DNA of 8,542 nucleotides from Opitutia bacterium UBA5964 (GTDB taxonomy: Bacteria > Verrucomicrobiota > Verrucomicrobiia > Opitutales > Coraliomargaritaceae): NCBI GenBank assembly GCA_002430605.1, contig DJBY01000005.1, forward strand, positions 4,935 through 13,476, read 5' to 3'. This document shows positions 1-6,622 of the stretch, piece by piece. Below the pieces are notes generated by a model, which did no database searches, was not told where the DNA came from, and saw nothing but the letters and a program-made list of their open reading frames with translations. Each line of letters opens with the position of its first letter. The stretch's first letter is position 1. A program made the translations under genes and the position numbers.

Positions 1-464
1 CACAATTCACAGAGAGAACCACACACAAAGAATACCATGCAGTCGTGCGCGGCTGGGCCGAGGATGCCGGCGAGATCAACTACGACTTGCGCGCAGAGGA
101 CCACCCGTCGAAATCTCAAAGCTCACAGACACGCTACACCTGCGTAAACCGCGTTGAGCTAGCGCTACCTGTCAGCCGTTATCCGACCGCGCGGTTCTCG
201 CTACTGAAGCTGATCCCGCTTACAGGTCGAAAGCACCAACTACGTCGCCACATGGCCCATCTTCGCCACCCGATCATTGGCGACACCTGCCACGGCGACA
301 GCGCCCAAAACCGCTTTTTGCGGGAGCATTTCGGTGTACAACGGCTACTGCTCAGAGCGACCAAACTGGAAATCGACATACCGAACTGCCGCACTCGCCT
401 GCAACTGGAAGCACCGCAGGCATGTGAATTCAGTCAACTCGTCGAGGCGCTCAATCTATCGTAG
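1..464 (+). CDS. truC: tRNA pseudouridine(65) synthase TruC, C-terminal part (cut by window edge)
   Basis: The reading frame is open from the left edge (first whole codon at base 3) to the TAG at 462-464, giving 153 residues; the start lies outside the window. Enzymes of this RluA-type family isomerise uridine to pseudouridine, here U65 of certain tRNAs. Visible family blocks are YHAVVRGW near the left edge, SRYPTARFSLL, then TGRKHQLRRHMAHLRHP, IIGDTCHGD and REHFGVQRLLL, in the order and wording I recall for E. coli TruC. The catalytic aspartate motif (HRLDRPTSG type) would lie upstream and cannot be checked. A GTG at 45 could be taken for a start, but the family match continues upstream of it, so it is internal. 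The 3' end overlaps the convergent kinase gene by 14 bases, with no terminator between them. The RluA family is certain; the TruC subgroup is very likely. Confidence 0.9.
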   Translation, partial: QFTERTTHKEYHAVVRGWAEDAGEINYDLRAEDHPSKSQSSQTRYTCVNRVELALPVSRYPTARFSLLKLIPLTGRKHQLRRHMAHLRHPIIGDTCHGDSAQNRFLREHFGVQRLLLRATKLEIDIPNCRTRLQLEAPQACEFSQLVEALNLS

Positions 465-2346
465 CGCCGACTTCGCTTGGCGAAAACAGCTCGATAATCC
501 TCTGCTTGAGCAAATTGATTTTAAGCGGCTTACTGAGGTAAGCATCCATGCCACCATCTAGGCAGCGCGCCTCATCGCTCGACAACGCATTTGCCGTAAG
601 CGCGACAATCTTAACGTCCTTCATCGCGTCCCCTGCAGCCCCTTGACGAATCAAGGTAGTCGCCTCCATTCCACCCATCACCGGCATTTGTAGATCCATA
701 AAGATCAGGTCGCAGTCGTTGTGCTTTAAATACTCAATGAGCTCGGCACCGTTTTCGCGGCAGTCAGCTTTCCAGCCCAACCGGCGCAACATCATAACCA
801 GCAAACGCTGGTTTGCCTGATTATCTTCTGCAATCGCAATTTTAAGTGGGATCTCATCAGATAACTGCTGCTGATTCGGGGCCTGAACGACTGGCTCAGT
901 CGGCCGTTGTTGCTTTAAAGGTATGCGCCCAGGCGTCAGATTCTCGCTTTGCTCAACGGCCTCCACTCGAATTCTCGCATAGAAACTAGAACCTTTACCG
1001 ACTCGACTCGTCGCCCAAACTTTGCCGCCCATCGCCTCTGCTAGGCGCTTACAAATTACCAATCCTAAACCGGTGCCGCCGTATTTTCGAGTGGTCGATG
1101 AATCGGCTTGAGAGAATGGGCGAAATAGCTTTCGCAACTGCTGCGAGTCGATACCGATACCCGTATCACGTATCTCAAATTCAATCGAACACTTACCACT
1201 CGCATCCGGAACTGAGTCACACATCACAATGATTTGAATCTCCCCTTGGTTGGTAAATTTAACCGCATTCGCCAACAGATTCGTCAATATCTGCCTGATC
1301 CGTATTTCATCCCCTACAATACTGCGTGAGACCTCCTCGCCGATTTCAATATTTACAACGATCCCCTTTCGCGTCGCTTCGTTAAAAATCAAACTGACCA
1401 GCTCACGAAGCATCGTCACCAAGTTGAACGTGCGCACTTCCAAGCTTAAAAACCCCGATTCGATCTTAGAGAAGTCCAGCACATCACTAATCAATGCCAT
1501 CAAAGTATTGCTGCTGGAACGAACTGTATCGACATAATCCAGCTGCTCTTCATCGAGTTTGGTCTCTGCCAGCATATCAATAAACCCGATCACACCATTC
1601 AATGGAGTGCGGATCTCGTGACTGATCGTAGCCAAGAATTCACTCTTCGCGCTATTGGCAAAATCAGCCTCTTGCGCGGAAGCCCGAGCTTCCTCAATCA
1701 CAAGACTCAGACGCTGATTGACCTCCTCGAGTTCGCGTTGCGCCATTTCCGCGTCTTCCATCATACTGAAAGCAACCTTCCCCCCCTGACTTAGTTCCTT
1801 AGCCTTATTCAGCAAATCATTGTTCATGCCGACCAATTCTTCCTCGGCACGTTTCCAACGCTGCTCCGTGTCACCTCGTTCGCGCAAGGCATCCCGCAGC
1901 ATATCAGCGACCCCCTTAAACTCATCAAAATCAAACATCTGATGCAACAATGCAGAACCCTCGCTGCCACCACTGGACAAACGGTCCCCCAGCAAGTTTA
2001 GGTTTTGCTCCACCATCGATGCAATGTACTTAGAGACAATCACTGGAACAGCCACGCCAATCATCAAAATAGCTAGAGCGAATGTCATCTCCAACAGGAA
2101 GTCCTGATTCAAATTACGCACATGCTCACCCCGAATCGCTTCAATCTCGTTGATACGATCGCCCGGGAACTCAATCATTTCCAAAACTAATCCATTTAAC
2201 TGCGCCTCGAGTTCGGCCTTATTTTCTTGGTAGACAGAGAACTTATCCGAGACCAGCAGGCCAACCAGCAAGCACAACACCAAGACCATCGGCAGGCCGG
2301 CATACAAAATAAACATCTTCGCAATCGAGCTTGAACGATTATTCAT
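451..2346 (-). CDS. Membrane hybrid sensor histidine kinase with C-terminal receiver domain
   Basis: The protein has 631 residues. Domains in order: membrane helix about 12-32; a short extracytoplasmic stretch of about 50 residues; second membrane helix about 85-106; a HAMP-like linker about 107-160; a long charged coiled coil about 160-235; HisKA with SHEIRTPLNG (phospho-acceptor His243); HATPase with the N box NLLANAVKF (358-364 region), DTGIGI (G1) and GGTGLGL (G2); a proline/glutamine-rich linker about 462-500; and a receiver with acidic pair E507/D508, phospho-acceptor D551 in MDLQMPVMGG, T584 and K606. All catalytic residues seen are intact. There is no HPt domain, so phosphate must pass to a separate HPt or regulator, or the receiver tunes the kinase; no partner regulator lies in the window. 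The start overlaps the upstream PAS gene by 8 bases (ATGAATAA), and GGTGGAG just before the ATG is the only fair ribosome binding site in the window. The signal sensed is unknown. Confidence 0.95.
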   Translation of the reverse strand: MNNRSSSIAKMFILYAGLPMVLVLCLLVGLLVSDKFSVYQENKAELEAQLNGLVLEMIEFPGDRINEIEAIRGEHVRNLNQDFLLEMTFALAILMIGVAVPVIVSKYIASMVEQNLNLLGDRLSSGGSEGSALLHQMFDFDEFKGVADMLRDALRERGDTEQRWKRAEEELVGMNNDLLNKAKELSQGGKVAFSMMEDAEMAQRELEEVNQRLSLVIEEARASAQEADFANSAKSEFLATISHEIRTPLNGVIGFIDMLAETKLDEEQLDYVDTVRSSSNTLMALISDVLDFSKIESGFLSLEVRTFNLVTMLRELVSLIFNEATRKGIVVNIEIGEEVSRSIVGDEIRIRQILTNLLANAVKFTNQGEIQIIVMCDSVPDASGKCSIEFEIRDTGIGIDSQQLRKLFRPFSQADSSTTRKYGGTGLGLVICKRLAEAMGGKVWATSRVGKGSSFYARIRVEAVEQSENLTPGRIPLKQQRPTEPVVQAPNQQQLSDEIPLKIAIAEDNQANQRLLVMMLRRLGWKADCRENGAELIEYLKHNDCDLIFMDLQMPVMGGMEATTLIRQGAAGDAMKDVKIVALTANALSSDEARCLDGGMDAYLSKPLKINLLKQRIIELFSPSEVGATID

Positions 2347-3169
2347 GCTCCACCGCCTTCTTGGTTGTGAATTTTTGCTGAACCAAACGCGTCACATCCG
2401 TGGTCGAATCCACTTGATAGCGACTAGGCTGCCCCGCCTGTTTAAGCACTTCATTCACCTCCGCCTTCAATTCCAACACTCGGCTTTCGCGACGCACGAT
2501 CCCCTTCTTGAAACGCTCTAAGTCTTCGATCAAGCGCTCATGATCGTGCAACGCCTTTTGAGGCAAACGGAAAAAAGCGGCTTCGACCAAATGAAACTGA
2601 GGTAAGTAGCGGCCACTAATCAGCAATTGCACTGGCTTACCATCGGCTTGCTGACAGACGAGTTGCTCTCGAACAGCGATGGTGCCGGTCTTTATTTGAT
2701 ACACAAGACTCGTCAACTGCGCTGAATCCACCCCCAACACTTTCTCCAAACTTGCACCTGCTATATCCTTATTCGCCGAAATCCCCAACAGGTCGAAAAA
2801 ACCAGAACTGACACGATCAATCGTTAGAGTGACCGCGTCAAAAGTCACCAGACAGGCGACTGAATTGGTGTATAATTCATTTATGCGATCAGCATTCAGA
2901 TCAAGCTGCAGCAGATGCTTTCGCTCAGCGAACGCCAACTCGTAAGCCAAAAAACGTTCGCGATACACAAAGAATCCCACAATCCATGCACCCAACGAAG
3001 CAAGAATCACTGTCTCAATCGGCTCGACCCCGATCTGCGAAAAAACCAGACTCAGTGCCGCAAGTAAAAACAAACCGGCAAGGACACCAACCAAAAGATG
3101 GTACGGCTCAGAGGGGGCAAGGTTGTCAGTTGGTGAATCCGCGGGCATAATTGAGTGCAGATGCGTCAC
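2339..3169 (-). CDS. Two-helix membrane protein with PAS-like domain; probable sensor partner of the downstream kinase
   Basis: The protein has 276 residues from a GTG start (3167-3169); an ATG seven codons in (3146-3148) is an equally possible start, and neither has a Shine-Dalgarno sequence. Two hydrophobic helices (about 24-46 and 52-69) form a membrane hairpin with a very short turn. Residues about 92-205 have PAS-like character: a helix (INELYTNSVACLVTF), the segment SSGFFDLLGISA, and beta-strand-rich text ending LVEAAFFRLP. Residues about 207-250 are a coiled coil ending in ELKAEVNEVLKQAGQPSRY, close to the REVNELL...PPRY linker that often joins a PAS domain to HisKA in sensor kinases. 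The kinase half is absent here and is encoded by the next gene, with an 8-base overlap that implies coupled translation. I infer that it senses a signal at the membrane or in the cytoplasm and acts on that kinase. The PAS call rests on pattern only. Confidence 0.75.
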   Translation of the reverse strand: MTHLHSIMPADSPTDNLAPSEPYHLLVGVLAGLFLLAALSLVFSQIGVEPIETVILASLGAWIVGFFVYRERFLAYELAFAERKHLLQLDLNADRINELYTNSVACLVTFDAVTLTIDRVSSGFFDLLGISANKDIAGASLEKVLGVDSAQLTSLVYQIKTGTIAVREQLVCQQADGKPVQLLISGRYLPQFHLVEAAFFRLPQKALHDHERLIEDLERFKKGIVRRESRVLELKAEVNEVLKQAGQPSRYQVDSTTDVTRLVQQKFTTKKAVEHE

Positions 3170-3263
3170 AATAGCTCAAGACGTCTGAACGAAGCAACAG
3201 ATTGTTCCGCATTCTGCTTCAAGCAATGATAATATACCGTGTGCCGAGGACTTTTCGGATCAG
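3170..3263 (-). promoter_or_regulatory. Gap between rsfS and the sensor/kinase pair, possible promoter region
   Basis: This is the only sizeable gap in the minus-strand cluster, so the sensor/kinase pair may have its own promoter here. On the minus strand it contains an AT-rich TATATTATCAT (about 3226-3236) that could act as a -10 element, but no good -35 element is seen at the right spacing. GAAGCA (3191-3196) and TGCTTC (3215-3220) form a small inverted repeat, and the 8-base palindrome AGACGTCT (3179-3186) sits just before the sensor start. There is no stem followed by a T-run, so read-through from nadD-rsfS remains possible. Confidence 0.3.
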
Positions 3264-3629
3264 CTACAACTCGACCTCAGGAGAATCCCGCCACAGATAA
3301 TCGAGGCGGTACAAATCACGCATCTCCTCGGTTTGTAGATGGATCATAAAATCAAACGCATCCACCACGATCCAGCCGCTGCCGACTTCGCGATCCTGCC
3401 CGAGCAGTTTTACCCCGGCCTCACTCAGCGCCTTATCCAAACCCGCCTTGATCGCTTTCACGTGGGGATTCGACGTGCCTGTTGCCAGGATCATGTAATC
3501 TGTGATAGAGGAAGTCTCCCGCACGTCGAGCACGCGAATTGCCATGCCCTTTTTATCATCGATTGCGGATACCGCGCAGCGAATTTCATCGAGCGTAGTA
3601 TTTGTTTGGTTCTGTTTTGAAGTGGCCAT
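3264..3629 (-). CDS. rsfS: Ribosomal silencing factor RsfS (Iojap/YbeB family)
   Basis: The 121-residue protein is of normal family length. RsfS binds ribosomal protein L14 (uL14) on the large subunit and blocks joining with the small subunit, which slows translation during starvation. The family core is clear: SSITDYMILATGTSNPHV (about 40-57), then GSGWIVVDAFDFMIHL (about 83-98) and RDLYRLDYLW (about 104-113). The first 10 residues are polar and not conserved in kind. The ATG lies 8 bases after the nadD stop codon, and the nadD-rsfS pairing is a very common arrangement in bacteria, so the two are almost certainly cotranscribed. There is no clear Shine-Dalgarno sequence before the ATG; the text is AT-rich (AAGAATTTAT). 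Confidence 0.96.
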   Translation of the reverse strand: MATSKQNQTNTTLDEIRCAVSAIDDKKGMAIRVLDVRETSSITDYMILATGTSNPHVKAIKAGLDKALSEAGVKLLGQDREVGSGWIVVDAFDFMIHLQTEEMRDLYRLDYLWRDSPEVEL

Positions 3630-3637
3630 ATAAATTC

Positions 3638-4255
3638 TTACTGCAAGTTGCTATAAAGCTCCTGCTCGGAAATGAAAGCCTGAACTGCATCTGGTACCAA
3701 ACCTTGCAACGATCGACCCTCTCGGCAGCGCAGTCGGATCTCACTCGAACTGTCGCCCATCAGCGGCGCCTCGATCACTTGATAGCGCAAGTGGGGGATC
3801 AATGCGGAGGCAAGCAAATGTGATCCTGGCCTCGCCAACACTAAGAAAGTCACCCGTTCGGCTAATTCCTCGATTCGATGCCAGTGATCCAATTGTTCAA
3901 ATTGGTCCGCACCGATAATCCAATATAGCTCGGTATCGGGATGGCCTGCAGAAAAATGTCGTACCGTATCAATCGTATAGCTCAACCCACCCCGCACTAT
4001 TTCAGACTCGTCCAGTTCGAAGCGTGCCTCGCCCTGCAGCGCCAGTGACAACATCTGTAAGCGCGCAGCAGCATCTGTGAGCGGCGCATGCGACTTTAAC
4101 GGCGACTGCGCTGCAGGAATAAACACCACCCGATCCAGCCGCGCCTGCTCCAGCGCGTAACGCGCCACTTGCAGATGGGCACGATGTACTGGATCAAACG
4201 CGCCGCCATACAGAGCGCAGCGCCTAAGTCTGTTTTTATTCAGCGGATCTTTCAT
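3638..4255 (-). CDS. nadD: Nicotinate-nucleotide adenylyltransferase
   Basis: The 205-residue cytosolic enzyme joins nicotinate mononucleotide and ATP to give deamido-NAD in NAD synthesis. The nucleotidyltransferase signature GGAFDPVHRAH (17-27, with His24 and His27) is present near the N-terminus. Further family blocks are IPAAQSPLK (46-54), LSYTIDTV (91-98), WIIGADQ (112-118) and the ATP-binding SSSEIR (169-174). The length fits the family. The ATG at 4253-4255 is the first start in frame with the fold complete; no Shine-Dalgarno sequence is visible. It is the first gene of the minus-strand cluster and is transcribed divergently from the ExoD-family gene across a 61-base spacer. Confidence 0.97.
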   Translation of the reverse strand: MKDPLNKNRLRRCALYGGAFDPVHRAHLQVARYALEQARLDRVVFIPAAQSPLKSHAPLTDAAARLQMLSLALQGEARFELDESEIVRGGLSYTIDTVRHFSAGHPDTELYWIIGADQFEQLDHWHRIEELAERVTFLVLARPGSHLLASALIPHLRYQVIEAPLMGDSSSEIRLRCREGRSLQGLVPDAVQAFISEQELYSNLQ

Positions 4256-4272
4256 ACTGTCAGCAGATTGTT

Positions 4273-4300
4273 TTGACCTTTAACGGATACTGTTTGATAG
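4273..4300 (+). promoter_or_regulatory. Weak candidate promoter for the ExoD-family gene
   Basis: TTGACC (4273-4278) matches a -35 element in five of six positions. A poor -10 candidate, TGATAG (4295-4300), follows after 16 bases. If used, transcription would start about ten bases before the ATG at 4317, and the promoter would contain the left arm of the inverted repeat at 4285-4316. The -10 match is weak, so this is tentative. Confidence 0.3.
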
Positions 4301-4316
4301 CCTTTGTCCAGTATCC
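4285..4316. repeat. Perfect 8-base inverted repeat in the nadD/exoD divergent spacer
   Basis: GGATACTG (4285-4292) and CAGTATCC (4309-4316) are exact reverse complements separated by 16 bases. The right arm ends on the base before the ATG at 4317. A third, partial copy, ATACTGT (4254-4260), overlaps the nadD start, in direct orientation with the ATACTGT at 4287-4293. The placement between two divergent genes suggests an operator for a dimeric regulator, or an mRNA stem abutting the start codon. The pairing is certain; the function is inferred. Confidence 0.5.
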
Positions 4317-4985
4317 ATGAAGCGCAATATGCAAACTGACCACACCACGCACACATCCCTGGCCGAGACACTCGAACACACCCTCGCCAGTGAAGATCAA
4401 AGCGGTCCCTCAATCGGCGAGCTCAGCGACGCTGTCGGCGAAAAAGGCTTCGGCCTCCTGCTCGTGCTGCTGTCACTACCCAGCGCCTTGCCGGTACCCG
4501 CACCTGGCTACAGCACGCCGTTTGGCATCGTCATCGCACTGATCGCGCTACAAATGCTCATGGGCCGCCAAACCGTATGGCTGCCCGCACGCCTGCAACG
4601 TATCCGGATCAAACCGTCACTGGCCAATAAGATGATCGGCGCAGCGACTAAATTCCTGCGTGCAGTCGAGCACCTGATTCGCCCTCGGCAGCAATGGATA
4701 CGCGCCCGGCTCGGGCAATCTGGCCTCGCCATCGTCATCCTGATCATGGCCTGCCTAATGATATTGCCGATCCCGTTGACCAATACGCTTCCGGCCATGG
4801 TCATTTTCCTCATCGGCGTCGGCCTATCCGAAGAAGATGGCCTACTCGCGATCGCTGCCTTCGCGGTCGGTTGCGTCGCGGTCGTGCTTTACAGCTACAT
4901 TATTTACCTAGTACTGACACAGGGCCCCGAGGCGATTGACGGGATCAAAAGCTGGATCAAGGCACGCCTTGGAATGGGCGCATAA
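4317..4985 (+). CDS. ExoD-family membrane protein (exopolysaccharide synthesis ExoD)
   Basis: The 222-residue protein opens with a polar segment of about 45 residues carrying the ExoD-like phrase SIGELSDAVGEKGFGLLLVLLS (split here: SIGELSDAVGEK at about 32-43, then GFGLLLVLLSLP). It continues with PSALPVPAPGYSTPFG and several hydrophobic helices, at about 46-60, 66-83, 136-154, 157-170 and 176-200, with a basic amphipathic loop (about 90-130) between them. ExoD in Sinorhizobium affects exopolysaccharide production and alkali tolerance, but the molecular activity of the family is not established, so I do not assign one. An ATG four codons later (4329) is an alternative start; neither has a Shine-Dalgarno sequence. 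The stop codon lies beside the A-run that forms the terminator of the opposing tRNA gene. It appears to be a single-gene unit. Confidence 0.85.
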   Translation: MKRNMQTDHTTHTSLAETLEHTLASEDQSGPSIGELSDAVGEKGFGLLLVLLSLPSALPVPAPGYSTPFGIVIALIALQMLMGRQTVWLPARLQRIRIKPSLANKMIGAATKFLRAVEHLIRPRQQWIRARLGQSGLAIVILIMACLMILPIPLTNTLPAMVIFLIGVGLSEEDGLLAIAAFAVGCVAVVLYSYIIYLVLTQGPEAIDGIKSWIKARLGMGA

Positions 4986-5015
4986 AAAATCCCTGCTGAA
5001 CGAATCAACAGGGAT
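4984..5015 (-). terminator. Rho-independent terminator of tRNA-Gln
   Basis: Read on the minus strand, ATCCCTG (5015-5009) pairs with CAGGGAT (4995-4989). The stem extends past one mismatch by two more pairs and closes on a 7-base loop. It runs directly into six Ts (4989-4984). It begins 8 bases after the tRNA CCA end, so it is well placed to end the tRNA transcript. On the plus strand the stem follows the ExoD stop codon but lacks a proper T-run, so two-way action is less certain. Confidence 0.85.
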
Positions 5016-5023
5016 CTTAAAAA

Positions 5024-5097
5024 TGGTAGGCCCACAGGGACTTGAACCCCGAATGACTGCACCAAAAACAGTAGTGTTACCATTACACCATAGGCCT
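5024..5097 (-). tRNA. tRNA-Gln (anticodon UUG)
   Basis: The 74-base gene folds as a full cloverleaf with CCA encoded. The acceptor AGGCCTA pairs with TGGGCCT (one G-U pair), the discriminator is A, and CCA ends at 5024. The D arm is GTG/CAC; the anticodon stem is ACTGT/GCAGT; the anticodon loop TTTTGGT gives anticodon TTG (5065-5063), which reads CAA and, by wobble, CAG glutamine codons. The T arm is CGGGG/CCCTG with loop TTCAAGT. The body resembles other bacterial tRNA-Gln genes. It stands alone, with its own candidate promoter and terminator, between two plus-strand genes. Confidence 0.97.
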
Positions 5098-5110
5098 TTA
5101 AAGTTGGCGT

Positions 5111-5138
5111 AGAGTAGAAATGATCTTCCACTCGTCAA
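5111..5138 (-). promoter_or_regulatory. Candidate promoter of tRNA-Gln
   Basis: On the minus strand TTGACG (5138-5133) is a five-of-six -35 match. After 16 bases comes TACTCT (5116-5111), a modest -10 match. The tRNA begins 13 bases further on, a normal 5' leader for RNase P trimming. The position fits better than the sequence of the -10 box. Confidence 0.5.
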
Positions 5139-5241
5139 GCCCTCACTTCAAGAATTTTCATAGTTTCTAACATCAATCGCAAGTCCTGAATCGAGCCGCG
5201 ATTTTTACGGCTGTTCTACACTCGATTCTCAAATCGATGGG

Positions 5242-5270
5242 TTGACGTCTTGATAAAAACAACGTTTAAA
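5242..5270 (+). promoter_or_regulatory. Candidate promoter of the pyrH-frr-proB operon
   Basis: TTGACG (5242-5247) and TTTAAA (5265-5270) are spaced by 17 bases, matching the consensus in five and four of six positions. The start of transcription would fall at about 5277, leaving almost no leader before the ATG at 5280. A small perfect stem, TCGATT-CTCA-AATCGA (5222-5237), sits just upstream of the -35 box. Nothing else of note is seen between 5139 and 5241 apart from a 5-base inverted repeat AGCCG/CGGCT (5194-5212). Confidence 0.5.
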
Positions 5271-5279
5271 ACCCCTTTA

Positions 5280-6020
5280 ATGGATGAAGTAGAGCAAACT
5301 GGGCGAAAGCCGAAATATCGTCGTATTATATTGAAGTTGAGTGGCGAAGTGCTGCGCAACACTGAAGATGGTGATCCCATCGACGCTAAAATTCTCAAGG
5401 ACATCTGCCAAGAAGTCAAAAAAGTCGCCGATATCGGCGTCGAAGTGGGCCTAGTGATTGGCGGCGGTAACATTTTTCGCGGCCTCAGTGGCGCAGAGAT
5501 GCGCGGCGTCGATCGCACCACCGGCGACTATATGGGCATGCTGTCCACTGTCATCAACGGCCTCGCCTTCATGGACTGTCTTGAGAAGCTCGACGTCACC
5601 GTGCGCCTACAAAGCGCCATCCCGATGGATAAGCTCGCAGAGCCTTTCATCCTACGCCGCGCCACACGCCACCTTGAGCGCGGTCGCGTGGTGATCTTTG
5701 CTGGCGGCACTGGCAACCCCTACTTTTCAACCGACACCTGCGCGGCGCTCCGTGCCAGCGAGATCGGAGCCGACGTGCTGATGAAGGCCACAAAGGTCGA
5801 TGGCATTTACAACAAAGACCCTCACAAGCACGACGACGCCGTCAAATACCAGCGCCTTGAATATATTGACGCACTGCGTGATCGTTTAAGCGTAATGGAT
5901 TCCACCGCCTTCTCGCTTTGCATGGAAAACAAAATGCCAATCCTTGTCTTCAGTATGCGTGAGCCTGGCGCCATCCTCCGCGCAGTGATGGGCGAAGAAA
6001 TCGGCACACTCGTTAATTAG
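5280..6020 (+). CDS. pyrH: UMP kinase (uridylate kinase)
   Basis: PyrH phosphorylates UMP to UDP with ATP, a step needed for all pyrimidine nucleotides; it is a cytosolic hexamer of the amino-acid kinase fold. From the ATG at 5280 it has 246 residues, the usual family size. Motifs: YRRIILKLSGE (13-23), VIGGGNIFRG (59-68), GDYMGM (82-87), GGTGNPYFSTD (142-152), KVDGIYNKDP (172-181) and MDSTA (206-210). All expected substrate-binding blocks are present. A TTG at 5250 would add ten residues, but it lies upstream of the likely transcription start and adds nothing conserved, so I prefer the ATG. No Shine-Dalgarno sequence precedes either. frr follows after 37 bases, the classical pyrH-frr order. 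Confidence 0.97.
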   Translation: MDEVEQTGRKPKYRRIILKLSGEVLRNTEDGDPIDAKILKDICQEVKKVADIGVEVGLVIGGGNIFRGLSGAEMRGVDRTTGDYMGMLSTVINGLAFMDCLEKLDVTVRLQSAIPMDKLAEPFILRRATRHLERGRVVIFAGGTGNPYFSTDTCAALRASEIGADVLMKATKVDGIYNKDPHKHDDAVKYQRLEYIDALRDRLSVMDSTAFSLCMENKMPILVFSMREPGAILRAVMGEEIGTLVN

Positions 6021-6057
6021 CACCTACACTTTTAAATAATTCAACACCGCTACAGAT

Positions 6058-6615
6058 ATGGAACCAAAAGATATCCTCAAAATACTCACTGCCGACCTCA
6101 AGAAAGCAGTTGAACATACACTCAATCAATTCGGTAGCCTGCACACGGGCAAAGCATCCCCAACGATGCTCGATTCAGTCCGCGTCACTGCCTACGGCAG
6201 CACCGTCACACTGAAAGAGGTCGCTGCAGTTACCACCCCCGACGCCAAGACCATTATGGTTCAGCCATGGGACAAGAGCATCATCCGCGATGTCGAAAAA
6301 GGTATTCAAGAAGCCAATCTCGGCCTCAACCCGATGATCGATGGTGGCATCCTCCGCGTCCCCGTACCAGAACTGACCGGCGAGCGTCGCCAAAATCTGG
6401 TGAAGACTGCTAACAATATGGCGGAAGATGGTCGCGTTCGCGTACGTCAAGCTCGGCGCGATGCACTCGACCTGTTTAAGACTGCAAAAAGCGACGGCCT
6501 TTCCGAAGACGATTTCAAGCGCTACGAAAAAGAAGTGCAAAAAGAACACGACGATTTTATCGCCGAAATCAACCAGCAGCTAACAGCCAAGGAAGCAGAC
6601 CTAAAAAAGGTCTAA
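6058..6615 (+). CDS. frr: Ribosome recycling factor
   Basis: The 185-residue protein has exactly the classical RRF length. With EF-G it splits the post-termination ribosome so that subunits can be reused. Family blocks are present: TGKASPTMLD (30-39), VTTPDAKTIMVQPWDKS (58-74), LNPMIDGGILRVPVPELT (90-107), RQNLVK (111-116) and the basic segment VRVRQARRDA (127-136). The C-terminal long helix is rich in E, K and D. The commonly seen TGRAS is TGKAS here, a conservative Arg-to-Lys change. The ATG has no Shine-Dalgarno sequence. It follows pyrH and precedes proB by only 7 bases, so cotranscription with both is likely. Confidence 0.97.
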   Translation: MEPKDILKILTADLKKAVEHTLNQFGSLHTGKASPTMLDSVRVTAYGSTVTLKEVAAVTTPDAKTIMVQPWDKSIIRDVEKGIQEANLGLNPMIDGGILRVPVPELTGERRQNLVKTANNMAEDGRVRVRQARRDALDLFKTAKSDGLSEDDFKRYEKEVQKEHDDFIAEINQQLTAKEADLKKV

Positions 6616-6622
6616 TTTAAAA

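Noticed and set aside
3191..3220. GAAGCA/TGCTTC inverted repeat as a terminator after rsfS
   Set aside because: Six-base arms, an 18-base loop and no T-run on the minus strand; not a terminator.
4904..5138. Two minus-strand open frames of about 75 codons over the tRNA region
   Set aside because: Both run through the tRNA-Gln gene and its terminator; the translated text is that of the tRNA sequence, and no protein family is seen.
5250..5279. TTG start for pyrH giving ten extra residues
   Set aside because: The extra residues are not family-like, and the codon falls inside the best promoter; the ATG at 5280 gives the usual length.
6175..6549. Long minus-strand open frame inside frr
   Set aside because: It is an antisense shadow of an obvious ribosome recycling factor gene, with no recognisable domain or start context.
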